Assembly: GCA_019115425.1 (NCBI GenBank)
Contig: DXDO01000101.1
Span: forward strand, 1-22,012
Direction of reading: 5' to 3'
Length of the DNA: 22,012 nt
From: Candidatus Agathobaculum merdigallinarum
GTDB taxonomy: Bacteria; Bacillota; Clostridia; Oscillospirales; Butyricicoccaceae
Shown: positions 15,065-22,012 of the stretch, in pieces
Position numbering within the stretch: the first letter of the stretch is position 1
Layout: the number at the start of each line of letters is the position of its first letter
Made by a program: the position numbers and the translations under genes
Notes under the pieces: model-generated
What the model was told of the DNA's origin: nothing
The model's input: the letters and a program-made list of their open reading frames with translations, nothing else
The model's database searches: none

Positions 15065-15285
15065 TGAGGTGTTCTCCCTTTAGTAGATTTTTTTTTCTCA
15101 TCTGAAAACGGCTTGTTGTAAAGGTAGAGCGCCGCCAAAAGAAGCGCAAGGCCAACCAGCATCAGGCAAAGGCCCGTCATGCTGCCTGTCATGCTCCAGC
15201 CGATAAACACAAGCGCCAGCCCCGCTATAAACAGCGCCGCTATCAGCACCGTGCGCAGCTGTGTATGCTCCTGCCAGAATTTCAT
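15061..15285 (-). CDS. Small two-helix membrane protein in the GH112 operon
   Basis: This 74-residue protein has a short polar N-terminus, two hydrophobic helices (about residues 12-30 and 35-56) and a basic, lysine-rich C-terminus (SDEKKKSTKGRTPQ), so it should sit in the membrane as a hairpin. AAGGTGAAAG precedes the ATG. It starts ten bases after the permease stop and overlaps the GH112 start by four bases, so it is translationally coupled to the enzyme. Small membrane proteins of this kind are found next to GH112 genes in other Firmicutes and I believe are classed as DUF6903, but I cannot verify the family name. Function is unknown; assembly or regulation of the sugar permease is a guess. 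Confidence 0.8.
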   Translation of the reverse strand: MKFWQEHTQLRTVLIAALFIAGLALVFIGWSMTGSMTGLCLMLVGLALLLAALYLYNKPFSDEKKKSTKGRTPQ

Positions 15286-15294
15286 ACTTTCACC

Positions 15295-16179
15295 TTATCC
15301 TTTCAGCCCGCCGAGCGTCATACCCTGTGTGAGCTTTTTCTGCACGCAGATATAGAGGATGAGCGTAGGCAGCATTACCAGCACAAGGCCCGCGTACAGC
15401 TGACCGTACTGCGCGGCCGACTGCTGCGCCTGCGTCAGGTTCATCAGGCCCACAGGCAGCGTGCGCGTGCCGTTCGGGTCTGTGAGCAGCGTCATGGCGA
15501 TGATATATTCATTCCAGAACGAGAGGAAATTAAACAGAATGATGGTGATGATACTGGGCTTTGCCATGGGGAAGATGATCTTTACCATGGTGCGCGTATA
15601 GCCTGCGCCGTCAATGTAAGCGGCCTCTTCATAGTCGTGCGGCAGCGTGGCGAAATATCCTGATAGCAGATAAATGGTAAACGGCAGCGCCGTGGCGGCA
15701 TATACCAACGCCAGCACGACCAGATTGTTCAGCAAAAACCCTGATCCAAATATGCTCTTGAGGAATTTATCGCCGTCCACCAACATCAGGAAGATCGGCA
15801 CGACGATATAGTTTACATTGATGAACAGGCCGCCCATAAAGCACACATTGAGGAATTTGCATCCTCTGAACTTAAAGCGTGACAGCACATAGGCTGCGGG
15901 CAGCGCTACAACCAGAAGAATCGCCAGCGCCAGCGCGGTAACGATCACGCTGCTGAGCATGTAATCGCCCATGCGAGCCTCTGTCCATGCCTCAACAAAG
16001 TTCTGCCAATGCAGTCCTGCCGGAAGCGCCCACGGATTGCCGTAGAATTCGCTGTTCTCCTTGACCGAAGCCATGAATACCCATGCTACCGGCACGATGA
16101 TGAGAATGGCGAGCGTGGCAAGCACCACATAGATAAACACCTTGTACAGCCTGTCCGGTGTGGATGTCTTTTCTTTCAT
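15295..16179 (-). CDS. Carbohydrate ABC transporter permease (CUT1, LacG/MalG-like)
   Basis: This 294-residue inner-membrane permease has about six helices. The EAA loop EEAAYIDGAGYTRTMVKIIFP contacts the ATPase, and SFWNEYIIAMTLL is typical of the MalG/LacG partner. The C-terminus QKKLTQGMTLGGLKG (the GxxxGaxKG-like tail of this family) is intact. ATG 16179 is chosen because GGGGG and AAGGG precede it and the alternative TTG at 16206 lies inside the end of the upstream permease gene. It follows the other permease by 16 bases and forms the heterodimeric channel with it. The substrate is probably the galactosyl disaccharide cleaved by the GH112 enzyme. An MsmX-type ATPase encoded at 20877-21992 probably drives it. 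Confidence 0.93.
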   Translation of the reverse strand: MKEKTSTPDRLYKVFIYVVLATLAILIIVPVAWVFMASVKENSEFYGNPWALPAGLHWQNFVEAWTEARMGDYMLSSVIVTALALAILLVVALPAAYVLSRFKFRGCKFLNVCFMGGLFINVNYIVVPIFLMLVDGDKFLKSIFGSGFLLNNLVVLALVYAATALPFTIYLLSGYFATLPHDYEEAAYIDGAGYTRTMVKIIFPMAKPSIITIILFNFLSFWNEYIIAMTLLTDPNGTRTLPVGLMNLTQAQQSAAQYGQLYAGLVLVMLPTLILYICVQKKLTQGMTLGGLKG

Positions 16180-16195
16180 GTTCCCTTGCCCCCTG

Positions 16196-17083
16196 TCAGA
16201 ATTCAAGCGGATCGCGCTCTGTCACCTTGTTCACGACAGCGGAAAGCGCAAACGAGAACAGGAAAATCACCGCGCCGATGGCCATGCCGTAGCCGTAGGA
16301 CGAGTTGGTGTACGCCTGCTTATACATATAGGATAGCGCAACCTCGGAAGCCCCGTTCGGCCCGCCGCTGGTCATGGCCTTCACGAACAGGAACGCCATG
16401 TTGATGGTCGAAATGATGAAGAACGTCAGTGTAGTGCGGATATTGGTCCAGATAAGCGGAATGGTGATCTGGAAAAACTGCGTGATGCGGCCCGCGCCGT
16501 CCAAGCTGGCGCTTTCATACAGGCTTTCCGGCACACTGGACATCGAAGCCATGTACATGACCATGTAATAGCCGATCGCCTGCCACACCATGGCGATGAT
16601 CAGGCTGGTCATCACGAGGTTTTCGCCCTTCCACATGATGGCCACCTTTTCACCCGTAAACAGGGAGAGAAAGCTGTTCAGCATACCGTTGTTGGTGTCG
16701 TAAATGGCCGAAAAGATGGCCGAGATTACCACTACGGAGAGAATATTCGGGATGTAGAAAATCACGCGGAAGAAGTTTTGTCCGCGAAGCTTTTCCCTGC
16801 TGAGAATGCCGGCGAAAACCAGCGCAAAGGCGAATGTTACGATTGTAACGACCACGATCAGCAGGATGGTATTCTGCATGGAGCGAATAAAGTTCGCGTC
16901 CGAAAACAGCTTCACAAAGTTTTCCAGCCCTACGAATTCCTCATTCGGGGAATAAGCGCTGCGGCGAAACAGAGCCATGCGGAATACGTTCAGCGTAGGA
17001 ATCACCATGAAAATGGTGAACAGAATGACTGCCGGGGCAACGCAGAAAAATATGAACCATTTACGATCCTTGCCTTTTTCCAT
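16196..17083 (-). CDS. Carbohydrate ABC transporter permease (CUT1, LacF/UgpA-like)
   Basis: This 295-residue permease has six predicted helices, the N-terminal FFCVAPAVILFTIFMVIPTL helix of the family and the EAA loop YESASLDGAGRITQFFQITIP. It pairs with the downstream permease and is fed by the binding lipoprotein encoded upstream. GAAAGGAGATG precedes the ATG. The gap to the binding-protein gene (137 bases) carries a stem-loop at 17151-17185, probably giving different expression of the two. Role in import of a beta-galactosyl disaccharide is inferred from the neighbouring phosphorylase. Confidence 0.93.
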   Translation of the reverse strand: MEKGKDRKWFIFFCVAPAVILFTIFMVIPTLNVFRMALFRRSAYSPNEEFVGLENFVKLFSDANFIRSMQNTILLIVVVTIVTFAFALVFAGILSREKLRGQNFFRVIFYIPNILSVVVISAIFSAIYDTNNGMLNSFLSLFTGEKVAIMWKGENLVMTSLIIAMVWQAIGYYMVMYMASMSSVPESLYESASLDGAGRITQFFQITIPLIWTNIRTTLTFFIISTINMAFLFVKAMTSGGPNGASEVALSYMYKQAYTNSSYGYGMAIGAVIFLFSFALSAVVNKVTERDPLEF

Positions 17084-17150
17084 GTGCTCATCTCCTTTCG
17101 ATCTTTCATGCGTACACAGGCAGAGGCGGCGCGCCTATGCCCTTATGGTA

Positions 17151-17185
17151 AAATGCAGCGGTGAGCAAAGCCCGCCGCCGCATTT
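17151..17185 (-). terminator. Stem-loop between binding protein and permease genes
   Basis: On minus, AAATGCGGCGG and CCGCTGCATTT form an 11-bp stem (one mismatch) with a 13-base loop, followed by a short T-run. Such elements after the binding-protein gene usually stabilise its mRNA or partly terminate, raising binding-protein output over permease output. Confidence 0.6.
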
Positions 17186-17220
17186 CAACTGCATTTCAAA
17201 CTATGTGTCTGCGGCCTTGC

Positions 17221-18558
17221 TTACTTCAGCTCAGCACGCATCTGATCGCTGGCTGCAATAACGCCGTCGATCCACTGCTGCTCGGTCATCGTGCCGGATA
17301 CCAGAGAGTTGACCGGATCAAACCATACCGTGCGGGTGTCAAGGCCCTCGATCGGGTTGGTAGCAGCGAAGTTGCCCATAGCTGCCTTTGCGCCGTTATC
17401 ATAGATGGCATAGAACATCTGGTTGTCGCCTTCCAGCTTGTCAGCGATATTCAGCACAGGCTGGATCGCGCCGGCCTTTGCAAAGATGTCGCAGGCAACA
17501 TCGCTGTACAGGAATGCGATGAACTGCTTTGCAGCTTCCTGATTTGCCGCACCGGCCGGAATCCATGCTTGCTCAAACCAAGTGTAGCTGTAACGGTCGC
17601 CGCCCTCTTCCACTGCGGGCAGAGCCGTCATGCCCCACTTAAAGCCGTCAGCGCGGGGCGCCTCAGCCATCTCGCCTACGATCCAGGTGCCGTTCGGCAT
17701 GAACAGCGCCTTGTTGTCCAGTACAAGCTGCTGGTTCTTGGTGAAGTCCTGATCGTTTGCCTGCGCCGGCGTGGTCGGCTCAGTGTAAGCAGCCAGCTTT
17801 GCTACGATGTCGAAGCACTGCTTGGCCTCTTCGGTCTCCCAGATGCCCTCTTCATAGTGCGTAGCCTTATCGAAGAACTCGGGGCCGCCCACAGAATACA
17901 TCAGCGCATAGAAGAAGGTATCGAAGTAACCGGTGGTCGGGTAAGTAAACAGGCTGATGCCTTCGGCCTTCGCCTTGTCGCCCAGTTCCCACATCTCATC
18001 CCAAGTGGTCGGGACTTCCCAGCCTTTTTCCTCAAACAGACCGGCGTTGTAGAACAGACCGCAGGGGCTGTAGAACATTGGAGCCAGATAGGTCTTGCCG
18101 TCGTTGTACGGATTGGTCAGAGAGGTATCGGTAAAGCCGCCTGCGATCTTGTCGGATACCTTCACCTCTTCCCCGGGCACCGTCATGCTCAGCACATCGG
18201 TGATATCAAGAATAGCGTTATCCTTGATGAATGTCTCGGTCAGCGCGTCCTCACGACCGGTGGCAAGGTGGATAACATCCGGATAGTCGCCCGCCTTCAT
18301 GCTGGGGCCGATGACGTCTTCCAGATTCTTGTCTGTGGTAAGCTCTACCGTTACGCCGGTCTGCTCTTCAAAAGCAGCGGCAACCTCCTGCCACATCTCA
18401 GAGCCATAGGCTGACTCCAGTGCTGCGACCTTGAGCGTGGTGCCGGCAATATCGCCGGTCTCGGTCGTGCTTTCCGTCTCAGACGTACCGCCGCCGCAGC
18501 CGGCAAGTGACGTCAGCGCCATAGATAGTGCCAGTGTAGTACACAGTACCTTCTTCAT
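17221..18558 (-). CDS. Sugar-binding lipoprotein of an ABC transporter (family 1 extracellular solute-binding protein)
   Basis: This 445-residue secreted protein begins with a lipoprotein signal peptide: a Lys-Lys start, hydrophobic core and the lipobox L18-A-G-C21, then a Gly/Ser/Thr/Glu-rich tether. The mature part has the two-lobe pattern of CUT1 sugar-binding proteins: LKVAALESAYG, DYPDVIHLATGRE, the central YNDGKTYLAPMFYSPCGLFYN and GWEVPTTWDEMWEL. Many Trp and Tyr residues suit a stacking site for a disaccharide. GGAGGGAAATAAG precedes the ATG. It is the first gene of the operon with the two permeases, small membrane protein and GH112 phosphorylase, so galacto-N-biose or lacto-N-biose is a likely ligand. 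It is divergent from an AraC regulator, which is the expected arrangement for control. Confidence 0.93.
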   Translation of the reverse strand: MKKVLCTTLALSMALTSLAGCGGGTSETESTTETGDIAGTTLKVAALESAYGSEMWQEVAAAFEEQTGVTVELTTDKNLEDVIGPSMKAGDYPDVIHLATGREDALTETFIKDNAILDITDVLSMTVPGEEVKVSDKIAGGFTDTSLTNPYNDGKTYLAPMFYSPCGLFYNAGLFEEKGWEVPTTWDEMWELGDKAKAEGISLFTYPTTGYFDTFFYALMYSVGGPEFFDKATHYEEGIWETEEAKQCFDIVAKLAAYTEPTTPAQANDQDFTKNQQLVLDNKALFMPNGTWIVGEMAEAPRADGFKWGMTALPAVEEGGDRYSYTWFEQAWIPAGAANQEAAKQFIAFLYSDVACDIFAKAGAIQPVLNIADKLEGDNQMFYAIYDNGAKAAMGNFAATNPIEGLDTRTVWFDPVNSLVSGTMTEQQWIDGVIAASDQMRAELK

Positions 18559-18650
18559 CTTATTTCCCTCCTAAAAGATTCCACACATCACGCCGTCCTG
18601 ACGGCATCACCGCCGCATCGGACAGGCATCAAGTATGTTCCTGTAGATTA

Positions 18651-18679
18651 AGGATAGACTGACCGGCATTTTCTTTCAA
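18651..18679 (-). promoter_or_regulatory. Promoter of the sugar ABC-GH112 operon
   Basis: On minus, TTGAAA (18679-18674), a 17-base spacer and TATCCT (18656-18651) lie about 90 bases upstream of the binding-protein start. The -10 is weak, consistent with dependence on an activator such as the divergent AraC protein. Confidence 0.6.
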
Positions 18680-18837
18680 TCAAATTCTTGCGCACAATTT
18701 TATGAATCTTGCTTTTTTGTGCACTACGACCATTTAACCTCTCTCATGGTCGCGTTTTTTATGAACAATATCAACAAAACCACATTGGAAATTCCGTCGA
18801 TTTGCCGATTTGGAAAAATCAGGGCTGTAATATCTGC
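18680..18837. other. Divergent regulatory region between binding-protein and AraC genes
   Basis: No gene is seen here. A 7-bp inverted repeat CGACCAT/ATGGTCG (18727-18733 and 18746-18752) followed by TTTTTT on plus looks like a weak terminator or operator. A direct repeat CGATTTG (18798-18804 and 18806-18812) is a candidate AraC half-site pair. A 74-codon frame at 18709-18933 lacks support. The region is the likely binding place of the AraC regulator. Confidence 0.35.
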
Positions 18838-18866
18838 TTGTCTCCCTGTCAAAAGAAGTTTATAAT
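18838..18866 (+). promoter_or_regulatory. Promoter of the AraC regulator gene
   Basis: TTGTCT (18838-18843), a 17-base spacer and a perfect TATAAT (18861-18866) give a start near 18873, with a 70-base leader before the ATG at 18944. Confidence 0.75.
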
Positions 18867-18943
18867 AAAACATAAACCAGAGGAACAACTTCTCCTTTGC
18901 ACGACGAACGCAAGATTTCTAAATATCTTATGAGGTAGCTGCC

Positions 18944-19801
18944 ATGAGCAATATCCGCTATGAACTGCTGAACACCGGAGCCGTATCACATGAAGGTCCG
19001 CAGCTTTTATATGTCACCTCCGCGCAATACGGACCGGACTGGCAGGGCTCCATGCACGCCCACACATGTACCGAGCTTTTTTACTGTGTGCGCGGCATTG
19101 GCGAATTCCGCCTGACAGACTGTTCCCGCCCGGTCGGCAGTGATGATCTCATCATCGTCAACTCGCAGGTAGAGCACACGGAGACAAGCGTTTCCTCCAA
19201 CCCGCTCGAATATATCGTTCTGGGCGTGGGCGGGCTGGATCTGCAGCTTGCCGGTGAGGCATCGCCCTGCGTGATTCTGAACTGCCGCCAGCAGCGCGAA
19301 GAAATGTTGTTTTACCTGCGGGAATTCGTGCGTGAGGCTGAGAATACACCGCAGGGCTGGGAGACTGTGTGCCAACATCTGCTGGATGTGTTTCTGATCA
19401 AGCTGTCCCGTCAGGCGGCATTGCAGCTGGCATCGGCCGGTACTTATCGCGCCAATTCGGAATGTGCAGCCGTGCGCAGATATATCGATGAACACTTTAC
19501 GGAATCGCTGTCACTGGATGTGCTGGCTGAGGTGGCGCATGTAAACAAATTTCACCTTGCCCATACCTTTCAGCGGGAATATGGCATCTCGCCCATCAGC
19601 TATCTGATTATGCGGCGCATCCGCGAGAGTCGGCACATGCTGGAGAATACCAACTACTCTCTTTCTCAGATCGCGCGCTCTATCGGATTTTCTTCCCCAA
19701 GCTATTTTTCGCAGAGCTTTCACCGCTCCGAGGGCATAAGCCCGGCAGAATACCGCAAACGCGCCCGCGCCGCGCAAGCGACCGCGCCGGTGCAGTCATA
19801 A
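18944..19801 (+). CDS. AraC-family transcriptional regulator with cupin sensor
   Basis: This 285-residue regulator has an N-terminal AraC-type sugar-binding cupin (residues about 20-110; MHAHTCTELFYCVRGIGEF). The C-terminal two-HTH DNA-binding domain spans about residues 175-278 (LDVLAEVAHVNKFHLAHTFQ, GISPISYLIMRRI, SLSQIARSIGFSSPSYFSQSF, GISPAEYRKR). GAGGTAGCTGCC precedes the ATG. It is divergent from the binding-protein operon and most likely activates it when the sugar is bound. A second AraC regulator, encoded beyond the terminator, may act on the same pathway. Confidence 0.94.
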   Translation: MSNIRYELLNTGAVSHEGPQLLYVTSAQYGPDWQGSMHAHTCTELFYCVRGIGEFRLTDCSRPVGSDDLIIVNSQVEHTETSVSSNPLEYIVLGVGGLDLQLAGEASPCVILNCRQQREEMLFYLREFVREAENTPQGWETVCQHLLDVFLIKLSRQAALQLASAGTYRANSECAAVRRYIDEHFTESLSLDVLAEVAHVNKFHLAHTFQREYGISPISYLIMRRIRESRHMLENTNYSLSQIARSIGFSSPSYFSQSFHRSEGISPAEYRKRARAAQATAPVQS

Positions 19802-19812
19802 AGAATCCCGTC

Positions 19813-19854
19813 AAAAAGCCGCTGTGGAATTTCATCATTCCACAGCGGCTTTTT
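19813..19854. terminator. Strong bidirectional terminator between AraC genes
   Basis: A perfect 18-bp inverted repeat (AAAAAGCCGCTGTGGAAT and its complement) with a six-base loop and T-runs on both strands ends the first AraC gene on plus and the MsmX-AraC unit on minus. Confidence 0.93.
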
Positions 19855-19931
19855 CTGCTGCATATTTTATTGGAGAGATTGGCTGAACGAGAAATCATTG
19901 GAGTCGGCGCACACGGACAGGCAGTGCTCTG

Positions 19932-20795
19932 TCACAGATAAAGTGCCGACGTATCGGCCGCAGGGGCATCGTCTTGTCCCGCTATCAGGTGCGCATACTC
20001 CGAAGGCGACATTCCGGTTGCCCTGCGAAACACCTTGCCGAAGTAGCTTCCGTTGGAAAATCCGGAAAGCTCGGCAACCATACCGACAGACAACGACGGA
20101 TCCGCCAGCAGCTTTTTGGAGAATTCAATCTTCAGTTTGGTCAGATACTGCCCCGGCGTCATTCCCATGGTTTGAGAAAACAGACGGATGAAATGTCCCT
20201 CAGAAAGTTCCAGCCGGTCAGCAATATCCTGAATGCCATATATGGTGGCAAATTCCTCCTGCATGATATGAAGCGCAGTCTGCATCAGCATAGCGGAACG
20301 AGATTGTTCCTCACTCCGCTGCCGCCCGTACCTGCTGAGTTGTGCAAGCAATGAGAAAGCTGCAATGCCTGCGGTTGTACTGTCGCAGTTTTCGCCCGAC
20401 TGCTGAGATTGCAGCAGCGGGTGCAGCTGCATAGAAAGAATATTTCCTCCGTTTGGAAAAAGAATGCCGTTTGCCTCAGCGTCCGACAGCAGACATTCCG
20501 CCACAGAGCCACACACCAAAGCGTACAGGACTTCGCAGTCATTCTTTGCCTTGATCCGATACGGAATATTGACGGACAGGGCCACCGCCATACCGGATTC
20601 AATGGTCATTTCCGTCTGTCCGATATGCGCGGAAAGCGTCCCCGCCTTCGTTCCGATGATGCCAAAGCCGATTGCTCCCTCAGGAAGCGGGACGTCTGCT
20701 TGAGACGGGATATACCGCATCCCGCAGACAGGCATATAGGCAAATGCGTTCAGCCTGCTGTCAGGTGCATCCGCTCTGAGTTCGAGGTCGCGCAT
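19932..20795 (-). CDS. AraC-family transcriptional regulator
   Basis: This 287-residue protein has a variable N-terminal sensor half (about residues 1-170) with beta-rich stretches that suit a cupin (GFGIIGTKAGTLSAHIGQTEMT). A C-terminal AraC domain follows at about 180-272 (YGIQDIADRLELSEGHFIRLFSQ, GMTPGQYLTKLKI, VGMVAELSGFSNGSYFGKVF, GMSPSEYAHL). AAAGGA precedes the ATG. It follows the MsmX-type ATPase gene on the same strand with 81 bases between, so it is probably co-transcribed and may control ATPase or sugar genes. Its histidine-poor N-terminus differs from the first AraC protein, so the two probably sense different ligands. Confidence 0.92.
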   Translation of the reverse strand: MRDLELRADAPDSRLNAFAYMPVCGMRYIPSQADVPLPEGAIGFGIIGTKAGTLSAHIGQTEMTIESGMAVALSVNIPYRIKAKNDCEVLYALVCGSVAECLLSDAEANGILFPNGGNILSMQLHPLLQSQQSGENCDSTTAGIAAFSLLAQLSRYGRQRSEEQSRSAMLMQTALHIMQEEFATIYGIQDIADRLELSEGHFIRLFSQTMGMTPGQYLTKLKIEFSKKLLADPSLSVGMVAELSGFSNGSYFGKVFRRATGMSPSEYAHLIAGQDDAPAADTSALYL

Positions 20796-20876
20796 GGATG
20801 ATAGTCCTTTCTGATTTTACGAGGGAGAATGCGTCCGGTCATCCCGAACCCTTCTGCCGAAGCATACCATGCGGCC

Positions 20877-21992
20877 TTACATTCCAATGGCGCGCGTTGT
20901 TTCAGGGTCAAACAGATGAATCTTGTTGCAGTCCACCGCAAGGCGAGCGGTGTCGCCGGCCTTGATAGCAACGCGGGACGGTGTCCGCACAACGATGGGA
21001 ACACCGCTGCATGTACCGTGCAGATAGATTTCCGCACCCATCAGTTCGGCAAGCTCCACCGTTACATCAATAATCGCATTGTCATCCGTCGAAGCCAGCA
21101 TGATCGGCTCAGCATGAATATCTTCGGGACGAATGCCAAGCACAACCGGCTTGCCGACATATGGCTCAAACACATCTTTTCCGCCGCGTCCGTTGTGAAT
21201 CGGGATGGTATAGGAGCCAAACAATACCGCATACTCCTCCCCAACCTTGGTGATTTTCGCGTCGATAAAGTTCATCTGGGGAGATCCGATAAAACCTGCT
21301 ACAAACAGATTGCACGGCGAATCATACAGGGTCTGCGGCGTATCTGCCTGCTGGATCTTACCGTCCTTCATGACAACAATCCGGTCGCCCATGGTCATGG
21401 CTTCGGTCTGGTCATGGGTTACATACACGAATGTGGTATTCAGCTTTTTGTGCAGCTTGGTGATCTCTGTACGCATCTGGGTACGCAGCTTGGCGTCCAG
21501 ATTGGAGAGCGGCTCATCCAGCAGGAAAACCGCAGGATCACGCACCATAGCGCGGCCCAAAGCAACGCGCTGACGCTGACCACCGGACAACGCCTTGGGC
21601 TTACGATCGAGCAAATGCTCCAGATCCAGAATCTTCGCAGCCTCTCGTACCTTCTGATCGATGATATTTTTGTCCACCTTGCGGAGATTGAGGCCGAACG
21701 CCATGTTCTTATACACCGTCATATGCGGATAGAGCGCATAGTTCTGGAATACCATTGCAATATCTCTGTCCTTCGGTGCAACGTCGTTGACCAGACGGTC
21801 GCCGATATAGAGTTCACCGCCGGAAATATCCTCAAGTCCTGCGATCATGCGCAGCGTGGTTGATTTGCCGCAGCCGGACGGACCGACGAGAATAATAAAT
21901 TCCTTGTCGCGGATCTCAAGGTTTAAGTCGTCAATGACTTCCACATTGCCTGGATATACTTTTTTGATGTGCCGCAGTGAGATGTTAGCCAT
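20877..21992 (-). CDS. Sugar ABC transporter ATP-binding protein (MsmX/UgpC-type)
   Basis: This 371-residue cytoplasmic ATPase has Walker A GPSGCGKST (37-45), Q-loop Q83, the signature LSGGQRQR (135-142), Walker B VFLLDEP with E160, D-loop SNLDAKLR and H-loop H193 (YVTHD). A C-terminal MalK/TOBE-like regulatory domain follows (about 240-371; VVLGIRPEDIH). Such ATPases serve several CUT1 sugar importers at once. The permease operon at 12899-18558 has two permeases and a binding protein but no ATPase, so this protein is its likely motor. GGAGG precedes the ATG at the right edge. It is followed on the same strand by an AraC gene. Its promoter is outside the window. Confidence 0.95.
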   Translation of the reverse strand: MANISLRHIKKVYPGNVEVIDDLNLEIRDKEFIILVGPSGCGKSTTLRMIAGLEDISGGELYIGDRLVNDVAPKDRDIAMVFQNYALYPHMTVYKNMAFGLNLRKVDKNIIDQKVREAAKILDLEHLLDRKPKALSGGQRQRVALGRAMVRDPAVFLLDEPLSNLDAKLRTQMRTEITKLHKKLNTTFVYVTHDQTEAMTMGDRIVVMKDGKIQQADTPQTLYDSPCNLFVAGFIGSPQMNFIDAKITKVGEEYAVLFGSYTIPIHNGRGGKDVFEPYVGKPVVLGIRPEDIHAEPIMLASTDDNAIIDVTVELAELMGAEIYLHGTCSGVPIVVRTPSRVAIKAGDTARLAVDCNKIHLFDPETTRAIGM

Positions 21993-22012
21993 GTTGTTCC
22001 TCCGTTTTCCTT

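Noticed and set aside
11741..15067. Long open frames antisense to the GH1 (384 codons) and GH112 (381 and 316 codons) genes
   Set aside because: The sense frames contain the family motifs and ribosome binding sites; the antisense frames show no domain pattern.
17161..18414. 417-codon plus-strand frame over the binding-protein gene
   Set aside because: It is a shadow of a signal-peptide-bearing lipoprotein with a good start site; the plus frame has no recognisable motifs.
18709..18933. 74-codon plus-strand frame upstream of the AraC gene
   Set aside because: No ribosome binding site, contains the AraC promoter elements and resembles no protein.
20829..21863. 344-codon plus-strand frame over the MsmX-type ATPase
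   Set aside because: The minus frame has every ABC ATPase motif in order; the plus frame is its antisense.
1..22012. CRISPR arrays, tRNA or rRNA genes, phage genes or intact insertion sequences
   Set aside because: No regularly spaced direct repeats, cloverleaf-like segments, transposase motifs or phage proteins were seen on reading both strands.

Overview
The window reads as a chromosomal segment of a Gram-positive, moderately GC-rich anaerobe of the class Clostridia, probably a gut Oscillospirales-type organism. The evidence is purine-rich AGGAGG-type ribosome binding sites, sigma-A promoters, a T-box leader, an MsmX-type shared sugar-ABC ATPase, an SPBP-permease-permease sugar operon and a GH112 phosphorylase. 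The taxonomic placement is inference. No rRNA, tRNA, CRISPR array, prophage or intact insertion sequence was recognised.

Layout. (1) 1-330, minus strand: promoter, T-box riboswitch and terminator of a gene whose ATG is at the left edge (aminoacyl-tRNA synthetase or amino-acid gene, outside the window). (2) 394-3806, plus: an operon of a dicarboxylate/amino-acid:cation symporter, a PAP2 phosphatase and a MOP-superfamily flippase, closed by a strong terminator. (3) 3810-4068: an AT-richer stretch with two overlapping very short ORFs, possibly a gene remnant. (4) 4069-8863: a redox/detoxification block. A YajO-like aldo/keto reductase and a cysteine-motif flavodoxin lie on minus, divergent from a LysR regulator; then MerR regulator, hydroxynitrile-lyase-like cupin and two-domain carboxymuconolactone decarboxylase (CMD) protein lie on plus. 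(5) 8864-9427: a hairpin-bounded intergenic region with a possible minus-strand short transcript encoding a 16-residue cysteine-rich peptide, and the promoter and RAT-like leader of the next operon. (6) 9428-12766, plus: beta-glucoside PTS IIBCA and GH1 6-phospho-beta-glucosidase, each broken by one apparent single-base deletion. (7) 12899-18558, minus: substrate-binding lipoprotein, two ABC permeases, a 74-residue membrane protein and a GH112 beta-galactoside phosphorylase. (8) 18944-21992: a divergent AraC regulator, then on minus an MsmX-type ATPase and a second AraC regulator.

Functionally, regions 7-8 form an almost complete uptake and phosphorolysis route for a beta-galactosyl disaccharide such as galacto-N-biose or lacto-N-biose (mucin or milk glycans): capture, import, ATP supply and cytoplasmic phosphorolysis to galactose-1-phosphate. 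The later steps (N-acetylhexosamine kinase, GalT, GalE) are not in the window. The beta-glucoside route in region 6 appears damaged unless both indels are sequencing errors.

I did not find a clearly new defence or biosynthetic system. The most unusual items are the possible 16-residue Cys-rich peptide transcript, the paired frameshifts, the RAT-like leader with no antiterminator gene nearby, a 15-base element shared by two promoters at the same position, and the unexplained stretch at 3810-4068.
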